Shown: piece by piece, positions 36,942 to 46,994 of the stretch
Position numbering within the stretch: position 1 is the stretch's first letter
Layout of the letters: every line of letters starts with the position of its first letter
Assembly (NCBI RefSeq): GCF_000368585.1
Contig: NZ_KB849557.1
Coordinates: 212,500 to 276,499 of the forward strand
Origin: Acinetobacter venetianus RAG-1 = CIP 110063
GTDB lineage: Bacteria; Pseudomonadota; Gammaproteobacteria; Pseudomonadales; Moraxellaceae
Reading direction: 5' to 3'
Length of the DNA stretch: 64,000 bases
The notes under the pieces: generated by a model
Database searches by the model: none
Told to the model about the DNA's origin: nothing
What the model saw: the letters and a program-made list of their open reading frames with translations, nothing else
Translations under genes and position numbers: made by a program

Positions 36942-38993
36942 TTAGAAGCTAAAATTAACACCGACGGTAAAGTTACGTCCCACTTGTGGAATGGTCGAAA
37001 GGAACGAAGCATGTTGATAAACTTGGTCATCTAACAGATTGTTCACATTTAGGAACACGCGATAATCTCCAACATTGCTGTATTGCCCAGAATACGCTAC
37101 ACCAAGATTAAGCATATTATAGCTTTGTGTATCTGTCTCATAAGCAGCAATCTTATCTTGTTGGAAGACATGATAGTACTCGGCAGAACCACTAAAGCCA
37201 TCACCAAAATCAGCATTGACTTTCGTACCTAAACGACCAGCTGGGACACGAGGAGCATTTTCATTATCAATTTTACCGCGAACATAATCACCAAATACGC
37301 CAAGCTTATAGATTGAAGAAACTTGATAATTCGCCTCTGCTTCAGCACCATAGAAACGTGCTTTATCTTGGGTATATTGAACTAAGCGAAAGTCTTTATA
37401 ACGATCTAAAGTTTGTGCATAGATATAATCATCAAACCAGTTATGATAGACATGAACATGATAATCAAATTTGTCATTGTCAAAATGGAAACCAAGCTCC
37501 ACATTATTTGACTTTTCTTTACCAAGTTGATCATTGCCTAATTCATAGGTATTGGTTGCGAAGTGACCACCATCTGCATAAAGCTCTTGAGCCAATGGCA
37601 AACGTTCTTGATGAGATGCCACAAAAGATAATTTATAGTCTGGTGCGAACTCCCAATTTGCGGCACCTGAAACAGAAAAGGCTGAACCGTCGAAATTCTT
37701 TTTACTCGAATCTTCAATATCAATTTTTTGCTGATCTGCACGTGCAGCTAACTCAACATGTACATCATTAAATTGCGCATGCTCTAAACCAAACACACTC
37801 CATTTTTTTGTTGTGTTCGGTGCTAAGAATGCTTCTTCGCCAGTTAATTCTAATTTCTGTTGATTATATTGCGTACCAATAACCCCTTCCCAAGGCCCAA
37901 TTGGATTGTGTACTAACTCTAAACGACCATCGTAACCCTTATTTTTAAAGCGTGTTGCAATGGTATCTTCTTCGATTTCATCATGTTGATAATCAGTATA
38001 GCTTGCTTGAGCACGTAACTTTTTAAAGCCCGCAAATGGATCATCTAGCTCGGTACGGAAATCATAACGTTCAGACTTCAAATCAATCCAAGGCCCTGCA
38101 TCATGTGCATGTTCTTCATGGTCATGATCATCCTCATCACCATGATCATGGTCTCCACAATGTAGACTTAGACCATGTAAATGACAGCTCTCATACTCAT
38201 GACTATGCCCTGGCAGACCGTATTTATCTTGACGGTTGCTATATGAAATGCCTGTAAAGCCTCGATCATAAATCCAAGACAAACCAACATTCACTGTTTG
38301 CCCTTCGGCAAAGGTATTGTCGACACGACGCTCTTTTTCACCTTCATGGAAATAATTTGGGGCAATATAATCATTTGCCTCACGCTTTAAGCCTTCAACA
38401 CGTAAAGCAACTTGATCACCTAAACCAACAGTAACACCAGCTGTTGCTAATTTTTCATCGCTTCCAGTGTTGTAACGTAGACCAACGTTGCCTTCATAGC
38501 CTTTTTCAGGCATTTGTGTTGGGAGTTTACTGTCATTGACATTGACCAAGCCACCCACAGTGCCTGCACCAAACAATAATGTCGATGGACCACGAATCAC
38601 TTCAACTTGCTTTGCAAGTGCTGGATCAACCGTAACTGCATGGTCAGGTGATAAAGTAGAAACATCAATATTTTCAGAAGAATTCTGCAAGATTTTTACG
38701 CGTGGTCCATCTTGACCACGAATCACAGGTCGACTAGAACCCGCACCAAACTGATTGGATGCAATTCCAGTCTCACCACTGAGTGCCTCACCAATCGTAA
38801 CAGCACCTTGGGCAAGACGCTTTTGATCCACAACAGTATCTGCAACTGCAAAATCTTTCGATGTTTGCTCTAGTGGGTGCGCTTTAATTCGTATTGTTTC
38901 TAAAGTTTGAACTTCTTCATTTTCAGCAGCGAAAGTCGGTAAAGCGACAACAGCTAAAATAGATAAGGTCAAAATATTCTGTGGAAATGACAT
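36942..38993 (-). CDS. znuD: TonB-dependent zinc receptor, ZnuD-like
   Basis: A 683-residue outer-membrane receptor with signal peptide (cleavage after AVVALPTFA, about residue 22), TonB-box region (ETIRIKAHPLEQ), plug (VEVIRGPSTLLFGAGTVGGLVNV) and barrel ending in SF. A loop near residues 270-300 is rich in His/Asp with Cys residues (CHLHGLSLHCGDHDHGDEDD...), as in ZnuD zinc receptors. A near-perfect Zur operator lies upstream (39025-39039), so expression should rise when zinc is scarce. Copper or another metal is less likely. Confidence 0.9.
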   Translation of the reverse strand: MSFPQNILTLSILAVVALPTFAAENEEVQTLETIRIKAHPLEQTSKDFAVADTVVDQKRLAQGAVTIGEALSGETGIASNQFGAGSSRPVIRGQDGPRVKILQNSSENIDVSTLSPDHAVTVDPALAKQVEVIRGPSTLLFGAGTVGGLVNVNDSKLPTQMPEKGYEGNVGLRYNTGSDEKLATAGVTVGLGDQVALRVEGLKREANDYIAPNYFHEGEKERRVDNTFAEGQTVNVGLSWIYDRGFTGISYSNRQDKYGLPGHSHEYESCHLHGLSLHCGDHDHGDEDDHDHEEHAHDAGPWIDLKSERYDFRTELDDPFAGFKKLRAQASYTDYQHDEIEEDTIATRFKNKGYDGRLELVHNPIGPWEGVIGTQYNQQKLELTGEEAFLAPNTTKKWSVFGLEHAQFNDVHVELAARADQQKIDIEDSSKKNFDGSAFSVSGAANWEFAPDYKLSFVASHQERLPLAQELYADGGHFATNTYELGNDQLGKEKSNNVELGFHFDNDKFDYHVHVYHNWFDDYIYAQTLDRYKDFRLVQYTQDKARFYGAEAEANYQVSSIYKLGVFGDYVRGKIDNENAPRVPAGRLGTKVNADFGDGFSGSAEYYHVFQQDKIAAYETDTQSYNMLNLGVAYSGQYSNVGDYRVFLNVNNLLDDQVYQHASFLSTIPQVGRNFTVGVNFSF

Positions 38994-39018
38994 ACCATGT
39001 CTCGAATCAGTTTATCGA

Positions 39019-39043
39019 TATTTTTGTTATATTATAACATTTC
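39019..39043. promoter_or_regulatory. Zur box upstream of the ZnuD-like gene
   Basis: Core TGTTATA-T-TATAACA (39025-39039), perfect inverted repeat, flanked on the right by TTTC, fits the gammaproteobacterial Zur consensus (GAAATGTTATA-TATAACATTTC). It is 32 bases from the receptor start at 38993 and about 90 bases from the divergent DUF4184 gene, which it might also control. Confidence 0.88.
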
Positions 39044-39130
39044 ATTTATTTTGCAATAAAAAACATAGTTGCAAATTACATTTGCTACACTGCTTCTCCA
39101 CGATTTTATGAAGGCTCGTTTTCAAACGAT

Positions 39131-39895
39131 ATGCCATTTACCCTTTCACATGCCGTTTTAGCACCACCTTTATCCAAATTTAGCAAAGGTCAGCTCCCCA
39201 TTGCTGCTCTCGCAATTGGTTGTATGGCGCCAGATTTATATCGCCTTTTCACAACTGAAACGATTGCACTTACACATCAATGGTCAGGTGTGTTATTTCC
39301 GAATCTGCCAATTGGATTATTTTTTTGTTTATTGTGGTATCTGCTTTACCGTCCTGTGATCTATCGTGTTTTAGCTATACAGCATTCTCTCAATATTCAT
39401 TCTTTTGATCAGTTTGTTGCCTTTAGTTTGATGAGCTGTATTTCAATTGTGATCGGTGCAGCGACGCATTTGATTTGGGATGGGCTTACCCATCTTGATT
39501 TCCGTACATTTGCATTTAAAACAACATTGGCCCAAGAGGTTTCGTTGTGGAGTTTTACTTACCCTTTGCATTTTATTTTGCAAATTGCCTCATCCATCTT
39601 GACCTTACCGATCTTGCTATGGATGTGCCTTAACTATTATCAAAGCCACAAACAGCACATTCATGTACCAATTAAATTAAGATTATTTTTTCTATTAAGT
39701 TTACTCGTATCTATAACCACAGGGCTTTGCGCTGTATGGAATTTACACCTGCAAATTCCAGCTGAGCTTTGGAACAGTGAACGCTATTTTTATATAGGTA
39801 GATCTATAAATGAATTCTCTCAAACCGGACTTATTCTTATGAGTATTGCTTGTTTATTGTTGTTATTTTTTGATCGTAGAAGCCGTTTGGGTTAG
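39131..39895 (+). CDS. DUF4184 family membrane protein
   Basis: A 254-residue polytopic inner-membrane protein with five or six hydrophobic segments. The N-terminus MPFTLSHAVLAPPL and GCMAPDLYRLF, and the later GAATHLIWDGLTH, match DUF4184 (related to predicted membrane-bound metal-dependent hydrolases). Conserved His and Asp residues suggest metal binding, and its position opposite the zinc receptor and Zur box is suggestive but not proof of a zinc link. Confidence 0.8.
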   Translation: MPFTLSHAVLAPPLSKFSKGQLPIAALAIGCMAPDLYRLFTTETIALTHQWSGVLFPNLPIGLFFCLLWYLLYRPVIYRVLAIQHSLNIHSFDQFVAFSLMSCISIVIGAATHLIWDGLTHLDFRTFAFKTTLAQEVSLWSFTYPLHFILQIASSILTLPILLWMCLNYYQSHKQHIHVPIKLRLFFLLSLLVSITTGLCAVWNLHLQIPAELWNSERYFYIGRSINEFSQTGLILMSIACLLLLFFDRRSRLG

Positions 39896-40034
39896 TTTTC
39901 CAACATTGTATTGTTTGGAAAATATTAAGACTTGAGACAATACGTTCAACAAGGCATAATCTCCCCTTCATTGGTGGTGCGCTGTTTACGCATTCACCTT
40001 CTACAGCCAATATAGTTTGGATATATAATTCAAT

Positions 40035-41816
40035 ATGATGCGCACTCATTACTGCGGCTCTCTTACTGAAGCCCAAATCGATCAAACAGTAACTTTATGC
40101 GGATGGGTTCACCGTCGCCGTGACCACGGTGGTGTGATTTTCCTTGATATGCGTGACCGTGATGGTTTAGTTCAAGTCGTTATCGATCCTGATACCCCAG
40201 AAGCATTCGCAACAGCTGATAAAGCACGCTCTGAATTTGTTTTGAAAATTACAGGTCGCGTTCGTCGCCGTTATGAAGGTACTGAAAATGCCAACATGGT
40301 GAGTGGTCAAATTGAAGTTTTAGGTAAAGAGATCGAAGTTCTTGCAGCTTCTGATACTCCGCCATTCCCATTGAATGACGAAAATACCAATATTTCTGAA
40401 GAAATTCGTTTGAAATATCGTTTCTTGGACATCCGTCGTCCTGAAATGTTAGAGCGTTTACGTTTCCGCTCTAAAGTAACTAATCTTATTCGTAACTATT
40501 TCGAAGATCACGGTTTCTTAGACGTTGAAACACCAATTTTAACACGTGCGACACCAGAAGGTGCGCGTGACTACTTAGTCCCAAGCCGTGTTTCAAATGG
40601 TAGCTTCTATGCGCTTCCACAATCACCACAGTTGTTCAAACAGTTGTTAATGGTGGGTGGTATTGATCGTTATTACCAAATCGCTAAATGTTTCCGTGAC
40701 GAAGATTTACGTGCGGATCGTCAGCCTGAATTTACCCAAATCGACGTTGAAACATCGTTCATGAGTGACGATGACATCATGGATTTAATGGAAGGCTTAA
40801 CGGTTAAAATGTTCAATGAATTATTGAATGTAAAATTCGATAAATTTGAACGTATGACATATGCAGACGCAATGCGTGACTATGCATCTGACAAACCAGA
40901 TATGCGTATTCCATTGAAATTAATTGACGTTGCAGATTTGATGCAAGACGTTGAATTCAAAGTATTCGCTGGTCCTGCAAAAGATCCTAAAGGTCGTATC
41001 GTTGCTTTACGTGTACCTGGCGCAGGTTCACTGCCACGTAGTGCAATCGATGAATACACTAAATTCGTTGGCATCTATGGTGCGAAAGGTTTGGCTTACA
41101 TCAAAGTCAACGAACTTGAAAAAGGTATCGAAGGTCTTCAATCTCCAATCGTTAAATTCATCGAGCCAATCGTACTTGATTTATTAAAACGTGTTGGTGC
41201 TGAAAATGGCGACATCGTATTCTTCGGTGCTGATAAAGCAAAAGTTGTAAACGATGCGATGGGCGCACTTCGTGTGAAAATCGGTCATGACTTGAATCTT
41301 TCAACTTGTGAATGGGCTCCTCTTTGGGTAGTCGACTTCCCAATGTTCGAAGAAACTGATGATGGCAAATGGACATCTGTTCACCATCCATTCACACTAC
41401 CAAAATCAAGTGTTGAAGAAGTTAAGAACAATCCAGGTGAAGCACTTTCTGTAGCCTACGACATGGTACTTAACGGTACTGAAATCGGTGGTGGTTCACT
41501 GCGTATCTATACTTTAGAAATGCAAAAAGCGATTTTTGAAGCTTTAGGTATCGGCGAAGAAGAAGCCGAAGAGAAATTCAGTTTCTTATTGAACGCATTG
41601 CGTTATGGTGCGCCTCCACACGGTGGTTTGGCATTCGGTCTTGACCGTTTGATCATGCTCATGACAGGTGCATCGTCTATTCGTGATGTGATTGCATTCC
41701 CGAAAACTAAGACAGCTGAATGTCCATTGACTCAAGCCCCAGCTCCAGTTGAAGCAAATCAATTGCGTGACTTAGGTATTCGTTTACGTGAAAAACCAAA
41801 AGCTGAAGAAAAATAA
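40035..41816 (+). CDS. aspS: Aspartyl-tRNA synthetase
   Basis: Class II aminoacyl-tRNA synthetase, 593 residues, the bacterial long form. Seen: N-terminal anticodon-binding OB fold ([15 protein letters not shown]), motif 2 ([21 protein letters not shown]), the bacterial GAD insertion domain (about 285-420), and motif 3 ([15 protein letters not shown]). It marks the left flank of the OC locus in Acinetobacter. Confidence 0.98.
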   Translation: MMRTHYCGSLTEAQIDQTVTLCGWVHRRRDHGGVIFLDMRDRDGLVQVVIDPDTPEAFATADKARSEFVLKITGRVRRRYEGTENANMVSGQIEVLGKEIEVLAASDTPPFPLNDENTNISEEIRLKYRFLDIRRPEMLERLRFRSKVTNLIRNYFEDHGFLDVETPILTRATPEGARDYLVPSRVSNGSFYALPQSPQLFKQLLMVGGIDRYYQIAKCFRDEDLRADRQPEFTQIDVETSFMSDDDIMDLMEGLTVKMFNELLNVKFDKFERMTYADAMRDYASDKPDMRIPLKLIDVADLMQDVEFKVFAGPAKDPKGRIVALRVPGAGSLPRSAIDEYTKFVGIYGAKGLAYIKVNELEKGIEGLQSPIVKFIEPIVLDLLKRVGAENGDIVFFGADKAKVVNDAMGALRVKIGHDLNLSTCEWAPLWVVDFPMFEETDDGKWTSVHHPFTLPKSSVEEVKNNPGEALSVAYDMVLNGTEIGGGSLRIYTLEMQKAIFEALGIGEEEAEEKFSFLLNALRYGAPPHGGLAFGLDRLIMLMTGASSIRDVIAFPKTKTAECPLTQAPAPVEANQLRDLGIRLREKPKAEEK

Positions 41817-41834
41817 TTTTCTCAGTTTGTATAA

Positions 41835-41861
41835 AACCCTGCGCTATGCAGGGTTTTTTTT
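41835..41861 (+). terminator. Rho-independent terminator of aspS
   Basis: AACCCTGC (41835-41842), loop GCTAT, GCAGGGTT (41848-41855) and a run of T. Confidence 0.92.
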
Positions 41862-41936
41862 ATATTACATGGTTTTACTTTGCGAACATGCTTGCTAGTG
41901 GCATAATAAGCTGCTTTTTATTGAGAGGTCGGTCCT

Positions 41937-42158
41937 ATGGCGATGCGTTCTGATGTGCGTCGACACGCAATTGTGCTTATTGTGTTTTCTTTGGCACAGT
42001 GGTTTTTCATGCGCTATATCTTAGCAAATGAACTTTTCAATATGGACACCAATCAACGTATCTTATACTTCTGCGTAAGTAGTCTTGTCGGTGCACTACT
42101 CATTTTTGTCGCATTGATTTATATGGTTCTCAAAGGCAACGCAGATAAACAAGACTAG
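41937..42158 (+). CDS. Small two-span membrane protein
   Basis: A 73-residue protein with two hydrophobic segments (about residues 10-29 and 45-65) and a basic N-terminus; no family recognised. GAGAGG precedes the ATG by 8 bases. It sits 5 bases upstream of the LpxL-type acyltransferase and is surely co-transcribed, so a role in lipid A or LOS assembly is plausible but inferred only from position. Confidence 0.75.
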   Translation: MAMRSDVRRHAIVLIVFSLAQWFFMRYILANELFNMDTNQRILYFCVSSLVGALLIFVALIYMVLKGNADKQD

Positions 42159-42163
42159 GCACG

Positions 42164-43033
42164 ATGTCCTTTTACGTAACTCTCCTTCGCATTTTACCTT
42201 TAACATTTTTGCGTAGTATCGCAAAAGTGGTAGCTTATTTTATCAACCAAAATCCTGATAAAAGCATGCTGTTCAAGACCAGAATCAATCTTGGCTTAGC
42301 TTATCCAGAATTAAGCCTAGAAAAAAAAGAACAGCTTGCACGTGAAAGCGTGACTAAACAGTGTCTGAGTTATATCGAGTCAGGTAAATGTTGGGCAATG
42401 CCTCCTGAATGGAGCATCCAACAGATTCATACCGTGCATCACTTGGAAGTACTGACAAATGCTCTTAGCGACCCTCGTGGTGCACTGATCATCACCCCCC
42501 ATCTAGGCACTTGGGAAATGATGAATGCATGGGTGAATCAATATGGTACTCCCACGATCATGTATAAACCAATGAAAGATAGTGGTTTTAATGCATTTGC
42601 TTTACATGCTCGACAACGGCTGAATGCCACCTTAGTACCTACAGATGCTTCGGGTGTCAAAGCGCTATTTAAGAATCTAAAACAAGGTGGTTTCAGTGTG
42701 ATTCTGCCTGACCATGTTCCCGATCCTTCTGGCGGTGTCGTGGTGCCCTTTTTCAGAATCCCCTGCCTCACCAGTACACTTGCCAGTAAAATGGCGCAAA
42801 AAACTCAATGTCGTCTAGTCGGATTAAGCTGTTTCCGTCGTGAGGATGGTGAAGGTTTTGATGTCTACTGTGATGATCTCAATGATCCTGAACTTTATGA
42901 TCGCGATATTGAAATCGCAACAACAGCATTGAATAGAACCGTTGAGCAAATGATTAATCGCTTTCCTACTGAATATATGTGGGGCTATAAAAGGTTCAGA
43001 GGTGATTTAGAAAATAAAGATTATTATAAATAA
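42164..43033 (+). CDS. Lysophospholipid/lipid A acyltransferase (LpxL/HtrB family)
   Basis: A 289-residue inner-membrane-associated enzyme that adds a secondary acyl chain to lipid A. The catalytic HX4E/D motif is HLGTWE (His113, Glu118), and IMYKPMKDSGFN and LPDHVPDPSGGVVVPFFRIP match the family. The final WGYKRFR is typical. Which acyltransferase (LpxL or LpxM type) cannot be told. Location next to the OC locus links lipid A acylation with core synthesis. Confidence 0.88.
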   Translation: MSFYVTLLRILPLTFLRSIAKVVAYFINQNPDKSMLFKTRINLGLAYPELSLEKKEQLARESVTKQCLSYIESGKCWAMPPEWSIQQIHTVHHLEVLTNALSDPRGALIITPHLGTWEMMNAWVNQYGTPTIMYKPMKDSGFNAFALHARQRLNATLVPTDASGVKALFKNLKQGGFSVILPDHVPDPSGGVVVPFFRIPCLTSTLASKMAQKTQCRLVGLSCFRREDGEGFDVYCDDLNDPELYDRDIEIATTALNRTVEQMINRFPTEYMWGYKRFRGDLENKDYYK

Positions 43034-43135
43034 ACTTTATTTTTCATGCATACCCTTATTTTTAAATAGTATTTATATTCAAACTGGTCCTCATAAAGTG
43101 CTATATTTCATTAATTTTCAAAACTTTTATTTATT

Positions 43136-43918
43136 ATGATTCCTAAGATTATTCATTATTGTTGGTTTGGTGGAAAACCGATACCAGACCATCTACAAAA
43201 ATATATCAGTGATTGGAGTCAAAAATGTCCAGACTGGGAAATAAAACTTTGGAATGAAGAAAGCTTTGATGTCGATCAGCATATTTTCACTCAAACTGCA
43301 TACCAACAACGTAAATATGCTTTCGTATCTGATTATGTTCGTGCTTGGGCATTACATGAGTTTGGTGGTGTCTATCTAGATACAGATGTAGAACTTAAGC
43401 ATCCTCTTGACGATTTTCTAGCATGTGAAGCCTTTAGTGGATTTGAGTCAATTAATCTTCCCTTTACTGCGGTGTGGGGAGCTATTCCATACCACAGCTT
43501 AAGCAAGGAGATTCTCTCCTATTACCACAATAAAACTTACTCAGATCAAGAACCGCCAAATACCTCTTTTATTTCTGATATTATTTCCGAAAAATTTAAA
43601 ATTGATAGAACTAAAGACATCAATCAAAGTGGTTCTGATGGACATCACACATTACATATCTATGCATCACATTATTTTTGTTTAGATCTTCCGGTTAATT
43701 ATGCTACCCATCATTTTATTGGCTCATGGTTAGAAGACAGAAATGGAAAGAAACCTTACAAACAACAATTACATAATAAATATTACCTATCAAAATTAGA
43801 AGATGATTTTTTATTAGAGAAAAGACAGCTAAAAGACTTAGCTAAAAAAATCAATTTTTCTCAGCTTTTTCTCATTATTCGATATTTTGTACGATCTATT
43901 ATTAAAAAAGATAAGTAA
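43136..43918 (+). CDS. GT32-type glycosyltransferase
   Basis: A 260-residue cytosolic glycosyltransferase. It opens IPKIIHYCWFGGKPIP, the hallmark of the DXD sugar-binding (GT32, OCH1-like) family, and has SDYVRAWALHEFGGVYLDTDVE with the metal/nucleotide-binding DxD at Asp82/Asp84. Bacterial GT32 enzymes transfer hexoses or galactose in LOS and capsule. It is the first gene of the OC locus; the acceptor is unknown. Confidence 0.87.
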   Translation: MIPKIIHYCWFGGKPIPDHLQKYISDWSQKCPDWEIKLWNEESFDVDQHIFTQTAYQQRKYAFVSDYVRAWALHEFGGVYLDTDVELKHPLDDFLACEAFSGFESINLPFTAVWGAIPYHSLSKEILSYYHNKTYSDQEPPNTSFISDIISEKFKIDRTKDINQSGSDGHHTLHIYASHYFCLDLPVNYATHHFIGSWLEDRNGKKPYKQQLHNKYYLSKLEDDFLLEKRQLKDLAKKINFSQLFLIIRYFVRSIIKKDK

Positions 43919-43919
43919 T

Positions 43920-43949
43920 AAAAAGGCTCTATAAATATAGAGCCTTTTT
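43920..43949. terminator. Bidirectional rho-independent terminator
   Basis: AAAAAGGCTCTAT pairs with ATAGAGCCTTTTT around a four-base AAAT loop. It separates the convergent GT32 gene and the next minus-strand gene. Confidence 0.92.
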
Positions 43950-43963
43950 ACTCATTGACACAT

Positions 43964-44683
43964 TTAAATCAAATCATCAATGGTCAAGCGAATATCAATA
44001 CCAAGACTTTCTGCTCGATTATTGACAACATTATGGCGTCCAACAATCTTTCTGGTACTTTTTAATAAATAAGGGATTCGCATCAACCATTGATGGAAAC
44101 TATTTCTACGCTGGTACTTATCAATCCAACGCTTGTCACGACTTGCTTGAAGTTGTTCAATGATTGGCTCAACGCTATCACCATAGGTACGTCGTGATGT
44201 ATCGAAAATAAAGGTATAATTTGGTGGTAATTTATTCAGTGTGATTCGTTTCTCTTCCACCCACTCATCAACAAGCTCTTGTAGTACCACTTGATCCCAA
44301 CGATCTGGTTGATTTAACTGTCTACGCTCCCACTCATCCATTAATAGACGAGCATTTGGTGTATCATTAATAAATACTGTACTACTAATCAAACGTGTAC
44401 CATTGATATAGTGCACTGCGATATCTTCTTGAAGCGATTCAAAAAAAGGACGAATATCCTTAAGAATAATAGCGTCAGCATCTACAAATAGAATAGGACC
44501 TTTTAGGTCTCGTCTCATACCTGCAATGAATGTTGGTTTAAAGGCGATGATCTTTTGCCAGTCATCTTTTGAAAACTCACTGAACTGAACATTGATATCA
44601 AATTTTTCAGCTGAACGTTGCAAAATTTGGGCATGCTTTCTATATAATTTGTCATCGGTATGAAAGCCAAAAATTGTTAGCAT
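43964..44683 (-). CDS. DxD nucleotide-sugar transferase
   Basis: A 239-residue soluble protein. The segment KGPILFVDADAIILKDIRPFF has the DxD motif Asp68/Asp70 of GT-A-fold transferases, and the layout resembles the nucleotide-diphospho-sugar transferase group (PF03407-like). The ATG at 44683 (AGGG five bases before) is preferred to a GTG at 44698. It may be co-transcribed with the upstream GT25 gene (113-base gap). Sugar and linkage unknown. Confidence 0.75.
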   Translation of the reverse strand: MLTIFGFHTDDKLYRKHAQILQRSAEKFDINVQFSEFSKDDWQKIIAFKPTFIAGMRRDLKGPILFVDADAIILKDIRPFFESLQEDIAVHYINGTRLISSTVFINDTPNARLLMDEWERRQLNQPDRWDQVVLQELVDEWVEEKRITLNKLPPNYTFIFDTSRRTYGDSVEPIIEQLQASRDKRWIDKYQRRNSFHQWLMRIPYLLKSTRKIVGRHNVVNNRAESLGIDIRLTIDDLI

Positions 44684-44796
44684 AAAAGCCCTATGCACTA
44701 TGAAAAAATAAAAGATAATCTTAATTTCTCACAGTGCCTTAGTCAACATCACCAGTCTTTAAGATCAAATAAAGCCTATATAAATCAAACAGTAAA

Positions 44797-45591
44797 TTAC
44801 TTAAATTTAATCTTAACAATTGACTCTGCTTTTACAAAGCGAATCAATTGAGCAGACAGTCGGACAAACTCTCTCGTAATTTTGTCTTTAAACATCAATT
44901 TATGATTTACTCGAATATTATCCCCTTTTCGTAACTTACGGTCGTGAGATAAATAACTCGGGAAATTTGTCTTATCTCGCATCAAAATAAAGTCTTGAAT
45001 ACAAACAGCAGGAGACATCTGATAAACATCATATTTACCCTGTCGCAAATAATCTTTAAACATAATGTGGTCAATAGGAATCAATTTCTTATAGCTTTGA
45101 ATAAATGCCAATAACGCTTTAGCCCCCTGATTTGATAAAATATACCCTCCAGTCCCCATATGTTTTGACTTAAGTGGCATCAACTTACGATTGATACATT
45201 TAATTTGTTTTAGCTTTATTGAGGTTGTTACCTTTGGATAAAATGCTTCAACTTTTATAATATGTCCATCTTCAGGAATCCACTCAGTTCTCGAAAGAAC
45301 CTTCGCTGCTTGTTCGCCCAAATAAATATCATCTTCAAAAATACCAATGAAATCTAAATTCTGATCAACGACTGTTTTCCACAAAACCACATGGCTTAAT
45401 AAACAAGCAATTTCCCCAGGTCTTAAATCTGTTGTTTTAATATCTAATAATAAATCTGCAGCAACTTGGTTAATTCGGTCAGGCGTAATTGCATCAAAGA
45501 AATCAAATGCAACCTGATGTTTTCCAAACTCCGATACGATATGTTTGCGACGCTCTTGAGCATTAGCAAGACTAATAACAAAATTTTTCAT
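44797..45591 (-). CDS. GT25-family LOS glycosyltransferase
   Basis: A 264-residue enzyme of the LgtB/Lex2B (GT25) family, which commonly adds galactose or glucose to LOS. It begins NFVISLANAQERRKHI and has IGIFEDDIYL with the EDD motif at 86-88; the GTGGYILSNQGAKALL region is the usual acceptor-side motif. The C-terminus is basic and may bind the membrane surface. Confidence 0.88.
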   Translation of the reverse strand: MKNFVISLANAQERRKHIVSEFGKHQVAFDFFDAITPDRINQVAADLLLDIKTTDLRPGEIACLLSHVVLWKTVVDQNLDFIGIFEDDIYLGEQAAKVLSRTEWIPEDGHIIKVEAFYPKVTTSIKLKQIKCINRKLMPLKSKHMGTGGYILSNQGAKALLAFIQSYKKLIPIDHIMFKDYLRQGKYDVYQMSPAVCIQDFILMRDKTNFPSYLSHDRKLRKGDNIRVNHKLMFKDKITREFVRLSAQLIRFVKAESIVKIKFK

Positions 45592-45977
45592 AATTTCATC
45601 TAAAGATAGTTTCTCTTAAATAGAGAAAGAGCTTAAAAATTATTTTACCGTTATGTATAAAATATATGTTGAATATTATTACATTTTAAAAATAATTAAA
45701 TATAAATATTTTTCCATTTAAATAAAAATCTGTATATTTTTACGTCTTTTTGTAGTACTTAAAGTTAAAACGTTAATTTTTGTCTTTTTTGGCAGTCATT
45801 GATTTAAGCTTTTGATTTTATTTAGATGTTATATATAAGCTTGAAAGCATCAGCACTAGAAAATTTAGGAGGCAATTATTACAATAGGGAGTAGAGTCGT
45901 TGCTGTACCGTTCTCTAAGTAACGGGATCTCTTTTTTTGTTGTATTGATTCTTATAATTTATGAAAAGTGTGTAAAT
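45592..45977. other. AT-rich divergent intergenic region in the OC locus
   Basis: A 386-base gap between divergent genes with very high A+T. It must hold two promoters. I see no JUMPstart/ops element. An AGGAGG (about 45869-45874) has no start codon at usable spacing. A TTG frame from 45900 runs into the next gene and would add a 26-residue hydrophobic N-terminus; I do not favour it. Confidence 0.5.
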
Positions 45978-46883
45978 ATGAATAGCGAAGCAATTAAAAT
46001 TTTTGTGGGTTGCGACCCTAACAACTGTGATCTTGAACAGATGATGGTATTAGATTATAGCGTTCGTAAACACACGCAACACCCAGTTGAAATTATATGG
46101 ATGCAACTCAGCCATGATCCCGAAAGCCCGTGGTATACCAATCAAGCAACTGGCGAAGGATGGCATACAGAAAAATGGGCAACACCTTTTTCAGGTTTTC
46201 GTTGGGCGATTCCAGAATCATGTAACTTTCAAGGGCGCGCAATCTATATGGATGCCGATGTCGTGGTTTTATGTGATATCGCGGAGTTGTGGGCGCATCC
46301 AAAAGCTGAAGATGCGATCGTGATTGCCAAAGGAGGCAAAAATTCAGCTCGTCTATGTACATGCGTTTGGGACTGCGAGAAAGCTAAGCAATATTTACCT
46401 GCTTTAAAAGACATTCAAGCTAATCCTGATGGCCACAAAAAGTTAATGCAACTTTTGAAAGATAAGCCTGAGCTAGTTCAACCTTACCAAGACTCTTATA
46501 ATAATATTGATGGTGAAGGTCTCGCTGCTGAGCAGATTAAAATTCTGCACTATTCAGACATGGGTACACAGTTTAGTCACAAATATTCCCTGCCACGCTT
46601 AGAGGCATCAGGACAAAAACATTGGTTTGATGGAAAAATCATGCCACATCCAAGACAAGATCTCACGGAGCTATTTGATCAGTATTACAACGAAGCTTTA
46701 GCAGCAGGTTATCGCCCAGAGAATTATAAAGTAGAACCTTTTGGGGACTTTTCTAAAGCGACACAAATCAATTATCATGGCAATAAAGTGACTCGTCCAG
46801 AAGATGAGAAGAGCTGGTTCACTCGCTCTATCGATAGTCTTAAATCAAAGTTAAAGAAGAAAAGCTTCTCTCTTGATGATTAA
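45978..46883 (+). CDS. GT8-like glycosyltransferase
   Basis: A 301-residue soluble enzyme. The start IKIFVGCDPNNCDLEQMMVLDYSVRKHT and the motif GRAIYMDADVVVLCDIAELW (DxD at Asp92/Asp94) fit the GT8/glycogenin-like fold, which uses UDP-glucose or UDP-galactose. The ATG at 45978 is chosen, though its ribosome binding site is weak and a TTG at 45900 has a GGAG. It opens the plus-strand trio of the locus. A hairpin follows at 46893-46918. Confidence 0.78.
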   Translation: MNSEAIKIFVGCDPNNCDLEQMMVLDYSVRKHTQHPVEIIWMQLSHDPESPWYTNQATGEGWHTEKWATPFSGFRWAIPESCNFQGRAIYMDADVVVLCDIAELWAHPKAEDAIVIAKGGKNSARLCTCVWDCEKAKQYLPALKDIQANPDGHKKLMQLLKDKPELVQPYQDSYNNIDGEGLAAEQIKILHYSDMGTQFSHKYSLPRLEASGQKHWFDGKIMPHPRQDLTELFDQYYNEALAAGYRPENYKVEPFGDFSKATQINYHGNKVTRPEDEKSWFTRSIDSLKSKLKKKSFSLDD

Positions 46884-46892
46884 TAGATATTA

Positions 46893-46918
46893 GGGAGATT
46901 GTCATAGCACAATCTCCC
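46893..46918 (+). terminator. Terminator-like hairpin, weak T-run
   Basis: Perfect 10-bp arms GGGAGATTGT (46893-46902) and ACAATCTCCC (46909-46918), followed by CT-rich rather than T-only sequence. Confidence 0.6.
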
Positions 46919-46994
46919 TCTCCATACTTTTCTAGTCCTGACTGTTTTTACGATAATAAACAGATTTTTAGCTTAATCATTGCTGAGTTTTTAA

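Noticed and set aside
37313..38257. His-rich plus-strand ORFs opposite the ZnuD-like receptor.
   Set aside because: The His content is the mirror of the receptor's CAT/ATG-rich His/Asp loop; there is no promoter or RBS.
45592..45977. JUMPstart/ops element upstream of OC genes.
   Set aside because: No GGCGGTAG-like sequence is present; the nearest look-alike shares only a few bases.
45900..45977. TTG start giving the GT8-like enzyme a hydrophobic N-terminal extension.
   Set aside because: There is a GGAG upstream, but GT8-type enzymes are cytosolic and conserved sequence begins at the ATG at 45978. Kept only as a possibility.
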